Assembly (NCBI GenBank): GCA_045537555.1
Contig: JAZSPR010000057.1
Location: 1 to 5,246 of the forward strand
Length of the DNA stretch: 5,246 nt
Reading direction: 5' to 3'
Source: UBA1081 sp045537555
Lineage (GTDB): Bacteria > Bacillota > Clostridia > Oscillospirales > Acutalibacteraceae
Made by a program: the position numbers and the translations under genes. The notes beneath the pieces were generated by a model. The model was not told the origin of the DNA and did not search any database. It saw only the letters and a program-made list of their open reading frames with translations. How positions within the stretch are numbered: position 1 is the first letter of the stretch; each line of letters starts with the position of its first letter. This document shows, piece by piece, positions 1-5,246 of this stretch.

Positions 1-116
1 TTCTCAATGCGCAATGCTCAATTGTGGAAAGGGCTTCGCCCTTTGACCCATTTATATAATTCAAGCCCGAAGGGCTTCCGAAATTGCGAATTGAGCATTT
101 CAAATTGCGAATTTGA
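1..116. repeat. Palindromic MITE-like repeat, copy A, truncated by window edge
   Basis: Same architecture and orientation as the copy in the pgk-tpiA spacer. Left heptads AATGCGC, AATGCTC, AATTGTG (6-26) are preceded by TTCTC, the remnant of a further unit cut by the edge. Right heptads are AATTGCG, AATTGAG, CATTTCA, AATTGCG, AATTTGA (82-116). Two hairpins lie between them: AAAGGGC/GCCCTTT (28-34, 38-44; loop TTC) and AAGCCC/GGGCTT (63-68, 72-77; loop GAA). The sequence between the hairpins also resembles the other copy (ATTTATATAAT against ATTTTATAAT). The arms are inverted repeats of each other, about 19 of 24 matching near the hairpins. It lies beyond the terminator of the dockerin gene; what is on its left is not visible. 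No coding potential is seen. Confidence 0.8.
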
Positions 117-147
117 AAGAGCTCGACAAATTATTGTTTATTTTTTC

Positions 148-178
148 AAAAAAAGCCGCACCGGTTAATCCGATGCGG
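148..178 (-). terminator. Rho-independent terminator of the dockerin/beta-helix gene
   Basis: The minus-strand transcript folds CCGCATCGG (170-178) with CCGGTGCGG (156-164) around the loop ATTAA. It is followed by C and seven Ts (148-154). It lies 8 bp after the stop codon. As in the gpmI terminator, one pair is a U-G wobble that exists only in minus-strand RNA, so it acts for this gene. Its stem is almost the same as that of the gpmI terminator. Confidence 0.92.
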
Positions 179-186
179 TTGATTCT

Positions 187-1434
187 TTAATTAAATATGT
201 TATTTTCTGCAACTATATTATCTGAAAAATACTGGCTAAAATAACCTGCAAACACATTATTATATGCTTTATTAGTATCTGTATTGGAATTCAAGCATAC
301 AATACCTTTATTTTTTATTGTATCATCTGCAGTTGAAATAAAAGTGTTATTATAAACCTCTACACCGGTTGCTCCTGACATAAATTTAACATATCCGTTA
401 CTAACCGAAGAATTTCCAACAATACCGTTAAATTCATTATTAACAATAAAGATATCAGAATGAGGATATCCGTTATGTTCTCCGACAGCGGGTCCGTTAG
501 AGCAATTGAATGTACAGCCCTTGATATAAATATCCGAACAAGGAACTTCATCTTTTTTAAAGTTTATATGCTCACCGTCAAGATTATATACAGGCCCGTA
601 ATTGCCACCCTTTGCAACATCAATTTGTATCAGTTCATCAGTAAGGTCTTTTCTGAATAATGTGTATGATTCGGAATCAAATGAACAGTTTTCAACAGTT
701 ATATTTTTACATGATGCCATTTCAATATAGTGCCAGAAAGAACCATTTACAAACTCAGCATCTGAAATTGTGACATTATTTGCATGACAAAGATTGATTA
801 TTGTAAGATTTGAAGCAACTTCTGAATTACCATCAAATTTACCGCCGATAATTTTTGTATTCCGCACACCATTGTATTCACCTGTATCTGAATCAGTAAA
901 AGATGCCAGCATATATTTTACGGGGGTAGCATTTGCGGCTCTTTTCAGCACAGCATTATCACCGAAAAAAAGCTCCTGTTCCGAATAGAATATCAGGCAT
1001 GCTGAAATAACATATTCTCCGTCAGGAAAATATATTGTACCACCATATTCCTTCATAGAATCAAGTGCATTCTGAATTGCACGTGTGTCATCATGCACAC
1101 CGTCTCCGTATGCGCCGAAATCAACCACATCTGCAGTACCAATTATGGCATCACCGTCTGTTCTGAACTGTTCAATCTTTGCTGAAACTCTGAGAATCGT
1201 ACGTGCATCAGATGCAGTAATTTTTTTGTCAAAATTAACATCTGCAACACCCAAAAGACTATCAGGAAGAATTTCCAGTTTTGCAGAATGACGAAGAACT
1301 TTTCGTGCATCACTTGCAACAACCTTACCGTTTCCGTCAATGTCACCAAGTGATGCTGCTGATACTGTTATTGAAGGCATAATAATGTAACTTAGCAACA
1401 CAATACAGATAATAACCGAAATCATTTTTTTCAC
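187..1434 (-). CDS. Secreted protein with N-terminal dockerin and pectate-lyase-3-like beta-helix
   Basis: The predicted protein has 415 residues. Residues 1-26 form a signal peptide (basic MKKM, hydrophobic core, VSA-A cleavage), so it is exported. Residues 30-90 form a type I dockerin of two calcium-loop/helix repeats: Asp31, Asp33, Asn35 and Asp42, then Asp65, Asn67, Asp69 and Asp76, each followed by an SDAR..LR.SAK helix. Residues from about 103 begin VVDFGAYGDGVHDDT, the hallmark opening of Pectate_lyase_3-type right-handed beta-helices. Turns such as NTKIIGGKFDG, NVTISDAEF, NITVENCSF, DIYIKGCTF and DIFIVNNEF follow to the C-terminus. The dockerin should plug the protein into a cohesin scaffoldin; the helix probably binds or cleaves a polysaccharide. 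The substrate and catalytic residues are not identifiable; conserved-looking IQID (269-272) and GEHNGYPH (318-325) are only candidates. The start is GTG, eight bases after AGAGG (1443-1447); the in-frame TTG at 1455 precedes the ribosome binding site and the ATG at 1425 is too far from it. It is monocistronic and more AT-rich than its neighbours. Confidence 0.88.
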   Translation of the reverse strand: MKKMISVIICIVLLSYIIMPSITVSAASLGDIDGNGKVVASDARKVLRHSAKLEILPDSLLGVADVNFDKKITASDARTILRVSAKIEQFRTDGDAIIGTADVVDFGAYGDGVHDDTRAIQNALDSMKEYGGTIYFPDGEYVISACLIFYSEQELFFGDNAVLKRAANATPVKYMLASFTDSDTGEYNGVRNTKIIGGKFDGNSEVASNLTIINLCHANNVTISDAEFVNGSFWHYIEMASCKNITVENCSFDSESYTLFRKDLTDELIQIDVAKGGNYGPVYNLDGEHINFKKDEVPCSDIYIKGCTFNCSNGPAVGEHNGYPHSDIFIVNNEFNGIVGNSSVSNGYVKFMSGATGVEVYNNTFISTADDTIKNKGIVCLNSNTDTNKAYNNVFAGYFSQYFSDNIVAENNIFN

Positions 1435-1442
1435 TGAAAACG

Positions 1443-1449
1443 CCTCTTT
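1443..1449 (-). promoter_or_regulatory. Ribosome binding site fixing a GTG start
   Basis: The minus strand reads AAAGAGG and then eight bases to GTG at 1434-1432. This spacing chooses the GTG over the in-frame TTG (1455), which lies upstream of the site, and over the ATG (1425), which is 17 bases from AGAGG. The product then begins MKKMISV, a normal signal-peptide N-terminus. Confidence 0.8.
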
Positions 1450-1466
1450 TTGCAATATTTTTATAG

Positions 1467-1496
1467 ATTATATACAATATTACATATTAATGTCAA
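1467..1496 (-). promoter_or_regulatory. Sigma-A type promoter of the dockerin/beta-helix gene
   Basis: On the minus strand a perfect TTGACA (1491-1496) is followed, after an 18-base AT-rich spacer, by a perfect TATAAT (1467-1472). Transcription should start near 1460, giving a leader of about 25 bases with the ribosome binding site close to its 5' end. The -35 begins about five bases past the T-tract of the gpmI terminator, so the gene is set up as its own transcription unit. No operator palindrome was recognised in or near it. Confidence 0.85.
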
Positions 1497-1501
1497 TACT
1501 G

Positions 1502-1534
1502 AAAAGAAAAGCCGCACCGAGCAAATCGATGCGG
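1502..1534 (-). terminator. Rho-independent terminator of the glycolytic unit after gpmI
   Basis: The minus-strand transcript folds a 9-bp stem, CCGCATCGA (1526-1534) with TCGGTGCGG (1512-1520), around the five-base loop TTTGC. It is followed by CTTTTCTTTT. One stem pair is a U-G wobble that forms only on the minus-strand RNA (C-A mismatch on the plus strand), which gives the direction. It starts 18 bp after the gpmI stop. Confidence 0.9.
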
Positions 1535-1552
1535 TTAGATTTTCTGTTAAAA

Positions 1553-3070
1553 TTATTTTACAAGTAAACTTTCACCTGTCATCTCTTTAGGCTGAGCAAT
1601 ACCCATAATATCAAGAAGTGTGGGGCAAAGGTCACAGAGCTTGCCGCCTTCTTTAAGAGCATAGTTACTGCCTACTGTGATAACGGGAACGGGATTTGTT
1701 GAGTGAGGTGTGAATGCTTCGCCTGATTCGTCGAGCATTTTGTCTGCGTTGCCGTGGTCAGCAGTAATAATCATCTTACCGTCCATTTTTGCAACAGCAT
1801 CTGCGAGTCTGCCGACACATTCATCAACAGCTTCAACAGCAGCAACAGCAGCTTCGAAGATACCTGTGTGACCGACCATGTCGCAGTTTGCGTAGTTGAT
1901 GATGATAACATCATACTTGCCTGAAAGAACCTGTTCAACAACAGCGTCTGTTACTTCGTAAGCGCTCATTTCGGGCTTGAGGTCGAATGTTGCAACATCG
2001 GGTGAGTTGATAAGGATTCTGTCTTCACCGGGGAACTGAGCTTCAACACCGCCGTTGAAGAAGAATGTTACGTGAGCATACTTCTGTGTTTCAGCGATTC
2101 TCAGCTGTGTCATGCCGAGTGATGAAATATATTCACCCATTGTCATTGTGAGGTCTTCGTTGGGAAGAGCAACAGTAACACCCGGCATTGATGCATCGTA
2201 CTGAGTCATGCAGACATACTTAACGGGGAAGAAGCCGTTCTTTCTCTCGAAACCGTTAAATTCGGGGTCAACAAACATTCTTGTGAGCTGTCTTGCTCTG
2301 TCAGGACGGAAGTTGAAGCAGATAACTGAATCGTGTTCTTTTATCATACCGTCTTTATCAATAACAACGGGAAGAACGAATTCGTCTGTGATGCCGTTTG
2401 CGTATGATTCTTCCATAGCCTTTACGGGGCAGTCACACTGATTGCCTTCGCCGTAAACCATAGCGGCATATGCCTTTTCTTCTCTGTCCCATGCGAAGTC
2501 ACGGTCCATTGCATAGTATCTGCCTGAGATAGTTGCAATCTTGCCGAGACCGATTTCTGCGAACTTATCAAGACAATCCTGCATAAAGCCCTTACCTGAC
2601 TCAACTGAAACGTCACGGCCGTCTGTGATAGCGTGAACATAAACTTTCTCAACGCCCATTTCCTTAGCCATTGCAACAAGACCGAAAAGGTGCTCGATGT
2701 GGCTGTGAACACCGCCGTCTGAAAGAAGACCTACAAGGTGAAGAGCTGAATTCTTTTCCTTGCAGTTTTCCATAGCAGCACGGAGTTCAGCATTCTTTGA
2801 AAGCTCACCGTCTTTAATCATCTTTGAAATCTTAACGAGCATCTGATAAACAACTCTGCCGGCACCGATGTTTGTGTGACCTACTTCTGAGTTCCCCATC
2901 TGACCGTCGGGAAGACCGACATCAAGACCTGATGCACCGATAAGTGTGTTGGGATTTTCAGCAAAAAGCTTGTCAAGACAGGGAGTTTTTGCAAATTCAA
3001 TTGCATTGCCCTTTGCTCCGGGGTTTGAGCCGAAGCCGTCCATTATACATAAAACATAAGGTTTTTTCAT
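1553..3070 (-). CDS. gpmI: 2,3-bisphosphoglycerate-independent phosphoglycerate mutase
   Basis: Manganese-dependent cytosolic mutase of the alkaline-phosphatase superfamily that converts 3-phosphoglycerate to 2-phosphoglycerate. The frame opens at ATG 3079, but the ribosome binding site AAAGGA (3080-3085) directly touches that codon. It lies nine bases from the next in-frame ATG at 3070, the same spacing as tpiA, so the product is taken as 505 residues, normal for the family. In this numbering MDGFG carries metal ligand Asp11, and GLPDGQMGNSEVGHTNIGAGR carries the phospho-acceptor Ser61. Further motifs are SDGGVHSHIEHL, ITDGRDV, FRPDRAR, NYANCDMVGHTG, ADHGNAD and HSTNPVP, which supply the remaining metal and substrate ligands. 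The gene is intact and ends in TAA, 18 bp before a strong terminator, so it is the last gene of the pgk-tpiA-gpmI cluster. Eno, which often follows in Firmicutes, is absent here. Confidence 0.97.
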   Translation of the reverse strand: MKKPYVLCIMDGFGSNPGAKGNAIEFAKTPCLDKLFAENPNTLIGASGLDVGLPDGQMGNSEVGHTNIGAGRVVYQMLVKISKMIKDGELSKNAELRAAMENCKEKNSALHLVGLLSDGGVHSHIEHLFGLVAMAKEMGVEKVYVHAITDGRDVSVESGKGFMQDCLDKFAEIGLGKIATISGRYYAMDRDFAWDREEKAYAAMVYGEGNQCDCPVKAMEESYANGITDEFVLPVVIDKDGMIKEHDSVICFNFRPDRARQLTRMFVDPEFNGFERKNGFFPVKYVCMTQYDASMPGVTVALPNEDLTMTMGEYISSLGMTQLRIAETQKYAHVTFFFNGGVEAQFPGEDRILINSPDVATFDLKPEMSAYEVTDAVVEQVLSGKYDVIIINYANCDMVGHTGIFEAAVAAVEAVDECVGRLADAVAKMDGKMIITADHGNADKMLDESGEAFTPHSTNPVPVITVGSNYALKEGGKLCDLCPTLLDIMGIAQPKEMTGESLLVK

Positions 3071-3079
3071 ATTATTCAT

Positions 3080-3085
3080 TCCTTT
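3080..3085 (-). promoter_or_regulatory. Ribosome binding site deciding the gpmI start
   Basis: AAAGGA on the minus strand directly abuts the first in-frame ATG (3079) but lies nine bases from the second ATG (3070). It favours the second. It also immediately follows the six-T tract of the intergenic hairpin. Confidence 0.8.
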
Positions 3086-3112
3086 AAAAAAGGGCAGGTT
3101 TCTCTCCTGCCC
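3086..3112 (-). terminator. Intergenic terminator-like hairpin between tpiA and gpmI
   Basis: The minus strand reads GGGCAGG (3106-3112), loop AGAGAAA, CCTGCCC (3092-3098), then six Ts (3086-3091). This has the form of an intrinsic terminator: a 7-bp GC-rich stem with a U-tract. The T-tract runs straight into the gpmI ribosome binding site, leaving no room for a promoter between them, so gpmI message must come from read-through or begin with the hairpin. It may be a partial terminator that lowers gpmI relative to tpiA, or a 3'-end stabiliser of processed tpiA mRNA. Confidence 0.8.
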
Positions 3113-3124
3113 CGTTATTCTTTA

Positions 3125-3892
3125 TTATTTTGAAGCAGCTTTTACGATGATTGAGAAATCTTCTGCCTTGAGTGATGCGCCGCCGATAAGACCGCCGTCA
3201 ACATCTTCCTGAGCAAGAAGCTCGTCTGCATTCTTAGCGTTCATTGAACCGCCGTACTGAACAACCATCTTGTCTGCAGCTGCCTGACCGTAAAGTTCAG
3301 CAACACAAACTCTGATTGCATGGTTAACTTCGTTAGCCTGTTCAGCTGTAGCTGTCTTGCCTGTACCGATAGCCCAAACGGGTTCGTAAGCGATGATGAT
3401 GTTCTCGAGTTCAGCTTCTGAAACGCCGCCGAGAGCGATCTTTGTCTGCATACGTACAACTTCTTCTGTGATGCCCTGTTCTCTCTGTTCAAGGTATTCA
3501 CCAACACAGAGGATAACTGTAAGACCTGCATCAAGAGCAGCTCTTGTTCTCTTCTGAACAGTTACATCTGTTTCACCGAAGTACTGTCTTCTTTCTGAGT
3601 GACCGATGATTACATAAGGAACACCGATTTCCTTAAGCATTGTTGCTGAAACTTCACCTGTGAAAGCACCGCTTTCTGCCCAGTGACAGTTTTCAACACC
3701 GATCTTGATGTTTGAACCTTCTGCTGCTTCCATAGCTGCAAAAACGTCAATGTAAGGAACGCAGAGAACAACATCACAGTCTGCACCTGCAACGAGGGGC
3801 TTCATTTCGTTGATAAGAGCCTTTGTTCCTGCGGGAGTTTTATTCATTTTCCAGTTTCCTGCGATAACTGCTTTACGAAGTGCTTTATTCAT
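3125..3892 (-). CDS. tpiA: Triose-phosphate isomerase
   Basis: Cytosolic TIM-barrel enzyme that interconverts dihydroxyacetone phosphate and glyceraldehyde 3-phosphate. At 255 residues it has full family length (about 248-255). Visible landmarks are AGNWKMNK with substrate-binding Asn13 and Lys15, IGHSERR with the catalytic electrophile His98, AYEPVWAIGTGKTAT with the catalytic base Glu170 and the flexible loop 6, YGGSM (213-217) and GGLIGGASLK (from 233) binding the phosphate. All catalytic residues are present. The ATG at 3892 is supported by the ribosome binding site AAAGGG (3902-3907), nine bases upstream. A nearby ATG at 3899 is out of frame. It lies between pgk (198 bp upstream, across a palindromic repeat) and gpmI (54 bp downstream, across a hairpin). 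Codon use resembles pgk and gpmI, as expected for highly expressed housekeeping genes. Confidence 0.98.
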   Translation of the reverse strand: MNKALRKAVIAGNWKMNKTPAGTKALINEMKPLVAGADCDVVLCVPYIDVFAAMEAAEGSNIKIGVENCHWAESGAFTGEVSATMLKEIGVPYVIIGHSERRQYFGETDVTVQKRTRAALDAGLTVILCVGEYLEQREQGITEEVVRMQTKIALGGVSEAELENIIIAYEPVWAIGTGKTATAEQANEVNHAIRVCVAELYGQAAADKMVVQYGGSMNAKNADELLAQEDVDGGLIGGASLKAEDFSIIVKAASK

Positions 3893-3901
3893 AATCCATT
3901 A

Positions 3902-3907
3902 CCCTTT
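3902..3907 (-). promoter_or_regulatory. Ribosome binding site of tpiA
   Basis: AAAGGG on the minus strand lies nine bases from the tpiA ATG. It sits just outside the palindromic repeat element, so the element does not contain the site. Confidence 0.8.
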
Positions 3908-3921
3908 CATTATATATGTAC

Positions 3922-4077
3922 GGACGCCCGGCTCTAATTATCAATTACAAATTATCAATGCGCAATTGCGGAAGGGGTTACACCCCTTACCCCATTTTAT
4001 AATGGTTCAAAAGGCGGAGCCTTTTCCTAAATTGAGAATTGCGAATTTTAAATTGCGAATTATAAAAACGGGCATCC
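3922..4077. repeat. Palindromic MITE-like repeat, copy B, in the pgk-tpiA spacer
   Basis: The core (3936-4064) has five in-phase 7-bp units on each side. Left units are AATTATC, AATTACA, AATTATC, AATGCGC, AATTGCG (3936-3970). Right units are AATTGAG, AATTGCG, AATTTTA, AATTGCG, AATTATA (4030-4064). The arms are imperfect terminal inverted repeats of one another (about 27 of 37 positions over 3935-3971 and 4026-4062). Between them are AAGGGGT/ACCCCTT (3972-3978, 3982-3988; loop TAC), the weaker CCATT/AATGG (3992-3996, 4001-4005) and AAAAGGC/GCCTTTT (4009-4015, 4019-4025; loop GGA). Outside the arms GGACGCCCG (3922-3930) pairs with CGGGCATCC (4069-4077) as a 9-bp stem with one U-G pair in minus-strand RNA. 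No coding frame or clear target-site duplication is seen. It fills most of the 198-bp spacer and should be transcribed with pgk and tpiA. Confidence 0.85.
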
Positions 4078-4090
4078 TGCTGTCAATCAA

Positions 4091-5246
4091 TTATTTTGTG
4101 CCGATGCAAGCGATACCGGGAAGGTCTTTACCTTCAAGGAATTCAAGTGATGCACCGCCGCCTGTTGAAACGTGAGTCATCTTGTCGTTGAAGCCGAGCT
4201 TCTTAACTGCTGCTGCGGAGTCGCCGCCGCCGATAATTGAAACTGCACCTGCATCTGTTGCTGCTGCAACTGCCTTTGCAACTGAGATTGTACCTGATGC
4301 AAACTTATCCCATTCTGAAACACCCATAGGTCCGTTCCAGATAACTGTGCCTGCACCTTCGAGTGCTGCTGCGAAGAGTTCTTCTGACTTAGGACCGATG
4401 TCAAGACCCATCCAGCCGTCGGGGATCTTGTCGCTGTCAACAACTTCACATTCTGTGTCGGGGCTGTAAGCTGTACCAACTCTGTTGTCAACGGGGATAA
4501 GGAATTTAACGCCCTTTTCTTCTGCAAGCTTCATCATATTCTTAGCAAGTTCAATCTTGTCTTCTTCACAGATTGATGTACCAACCGAGTGACCGTTTGC
4601 TGCGAAGAATGTGTAAGCCATACCGCCACCTACGATAAGAGTGTCAACCTTTTCCATAAGGTTTTCGATAACACCGATCTTGTCTGAAACCTTTGCACCG
4701 CCGAGGATAGCAACGAAGGGTCTTGCAGGATCTTCAAGAGCCTTACCCATAACGTCAACTTCCTTCTGCATAAGGTAGCCGATAGCTGTTTCTTCAACAA
4801 ATGCTGCAACGCCTGCTGTTGATGAATGAGCTCTGTGAGCTGAACCGAAAGCATCGTTTACAAAGATATCTGCAAGAGCTGCGAACTTCTTGCTGAGTTC
4901 TTCGTCGTTCTTTGTTTCGCCCTTTTCAAAACGAACATTTTCAAGAAGCATTGCTTCGCCGTCTTTGAGTTCTGCAGCAAGAGCCTGAGCTGACTCGCCT
5001 ACAACGTCCTTAGCAAGCTTAACTTCGATACCGAGATATTTTGAAAGGCATTCTGCAACGGGACCCATTGAGAATTCGGGATTGAATTCACCCTTGGGTC
5101 TGCCGAGGTGTGAGCAAAGGATAACCTTTGCGTTGTTTTCAAGAAGGTACTTGATTGTGGGAAGAGAAGCAACAACTCTCTTATCACTTGTGATAACGCC
5201 GTTTTCCATCTTTACGTTGAAGTCGCAACGTACAAGAACCTTTTTG
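4091..5246 (-). CDS. pgk: Phosphoglycerate kinase, N-terminus cut by window edge
   Basis: Cytosolic glycolytic kinase that transfers the acyl phosphate of 1,3-bisphosphoglycerate to ADP, giving ATP and 3-phosphoglycerate. The frame stays open to the right edge, where it reads KKVLVRCDFNVK just before the first visible Met. That Met (5207-5209) is therefore internal and is not the start. The visible part is 384 residues; the family is usually about 395-400, so roughly 13-16 N-terminal residues are missing. Numbering from the first visible Lys, family hallmarks are RCDFNV (6-11) and SHLGRPKG (45-52) for substrate binding, FVNDAFGSAHRAHSST (128-143), GGAKVSDK (182-189) opening the nucleotide-binding half, WNGPMGV, the GGGDSAAA loop (339-346) and STGGGASLEFLEG (360-372). 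It ends in TAA with an intact C-terminus. It is the most upstream visible gene of a pgk-tpiA-gpmI cluster, 198 bp before tpiA; gap would be a typical gene further upstream but is not visible. No convincing terminator follows its stop, so cotranscription with tpiA through the repeat is likely (inference). Confidence 0.97.
   Translation of the reverse strand, partial: KKVLVRCDFNVKMENGVITSDKRVVASLPTIKYLLENNAKVILCSHLGRPKGEFNPEFSMGPVAECLSKYLGIEVKLAKDVVGESAQALAAELKDGEAMLLENVRFEKGETKNDEELSKKFAALADIFVNDAFGSAHRAHSSTAGVAAFVEETAIGYLMQKEVDVMGKALEDPARPFVAILGGAKVSDKIGVIENLMEKVDTLIVGGGMAYTFFAANGHSVGTSICEEDKIELAKNMMKLAEEKGVKFLIPVDNRVGTAYSPDTECEVVDSDKIPDGWMGLDIGPKSEELFAAALEGAGTVIWNGPMGVSEWDKFASGTISVAKAVAAATDAGAVSIIGGGDSAAAVKKLGFNDKMTHVSTGGGASLEFLEGKDLPGIACIGTK

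Noticed and set aside
148..186. Bidirectional terminator acting on plus-strand transcripts
   Set aside because: The stem has a C-A mismatch in plus-strand RNA and only a broken T-rich stretch follows on that side; the uninterrupted T-tract belongs to the minus strand.
3077..3079. First in-frame ATG as the gpmI start
   Set aside because: The ribosome binding site AAAGGA abuts it with no spacing, while the ATG at 3070 is at nine bases; family N-termini also fit the shorter form.
3909..3914. TATAAT as a -10 box for a tpiA promoter
   Set aside because: It is one base from GAAAGGG, so transcription would begin inside or beyond the ribosome binding site. No -35 lies at proper spacing (a TTGATA is 24 bases away).
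3936..4064. CRISPR array suggested by repeated AATTGCG units
   Set aside because: Units are 7 bp and contiguous without unique spacers, and the array is an inverted palindrome with hairpins, not a repeat-spacer series.
3810..4175. Plus-strand open frame of 121 codons across the pgk-tpiA spacer
   Set aside because: It is antisense to tpiA and pgk ends and runs through the palindromic repeat. It shows no recognisable family and no ribosome binding site was recognised.
4182..4469. Plus-strand open frames antisense to pgk, tpiA, gpmI and the beta-helix gene
   Set aside because: They mirror well-conserved proteins on the minus strand and are low-complexity products of the biased codon use of those genes.
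5207..5209. ATG as the start of pgk
   Set aside because: The frame continues upstream to the window edge with KKVLVRCDFNV, the conserved N-terminal strand of phosphoglycerate kinase, so this Met is internal.

Overview
The window looks like chromosomal DNA from a low-to-moderate GC Gram-positive anaerobe of the class Clostridia, most likely a Ruminococcus/Oscillospiraceae-type gut or rumen bacterium. This rests on three things: the clustered glycolytic genes pgk-tpiA-gpmI with a cofactor-independent phosphoglycerate mutase, strong AAAGG-type ribosome binding sites, and a secreted protein with a type I dockerin, the module of cellulosome-type systems. The species cannot be fixed from the sequence alone.

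Every real gene is on the minus strand, so the window reads right to left. At the right edge is pgk (4091-5246), which has lost about the first 13-16 codons to the window boundary. Next is a 198-bp spacer (3893-4090) that is almost entirely one palindromic repeat element. Then come tpiA (3125-3892), a 54-bp spacer containing a terminator-like hairpin that abuts the gpmI ribosome binding site, and gpmI (1553-3070; Met-4 of the longest frame is the better start). A strong terminator (1502-1534) closes the glycolytic unit. A consensus sigma-A promoter (1467-1496) just past it drives a separate gene (187-1434, GTG start) for a secreted protein: signal peptide, N-terminal dockerin, then a pectate-lyase-3-like right-handed beta-helix. 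That gene ends at a second terminator (148-178) nearly identical in its stem to the first. The left edge (1-116) holds a second, edge-truncated copy of the palindromic repeat.

The three enzymes act in lower glycolysis: TpiA interconverts the triose phosphates, Pgk makes ATP and 3-phosphoglycerate, and GpmI makes 2-phosphoglycerate. The dockerin protein is an independent transcription unit, has a more AT-rich composition, and is probably involved in extracellular polysaccharide breakdown.

The least ordinary part is the non-coding DNA. The two repeat copies share an architecture of in-phase 7-bp AATTNNN units on each flank (five per arm where complete) around two GC-rich triloop hairpins. The hairpin sequences differ between copies but keep their pairing through compensatory changes. 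One copy lies inside the pgk-tpiA spacer and is further enclosed by a 9-bp GC-rich stem, so it is probably transcribed and folded within the glycolytic mRNA.
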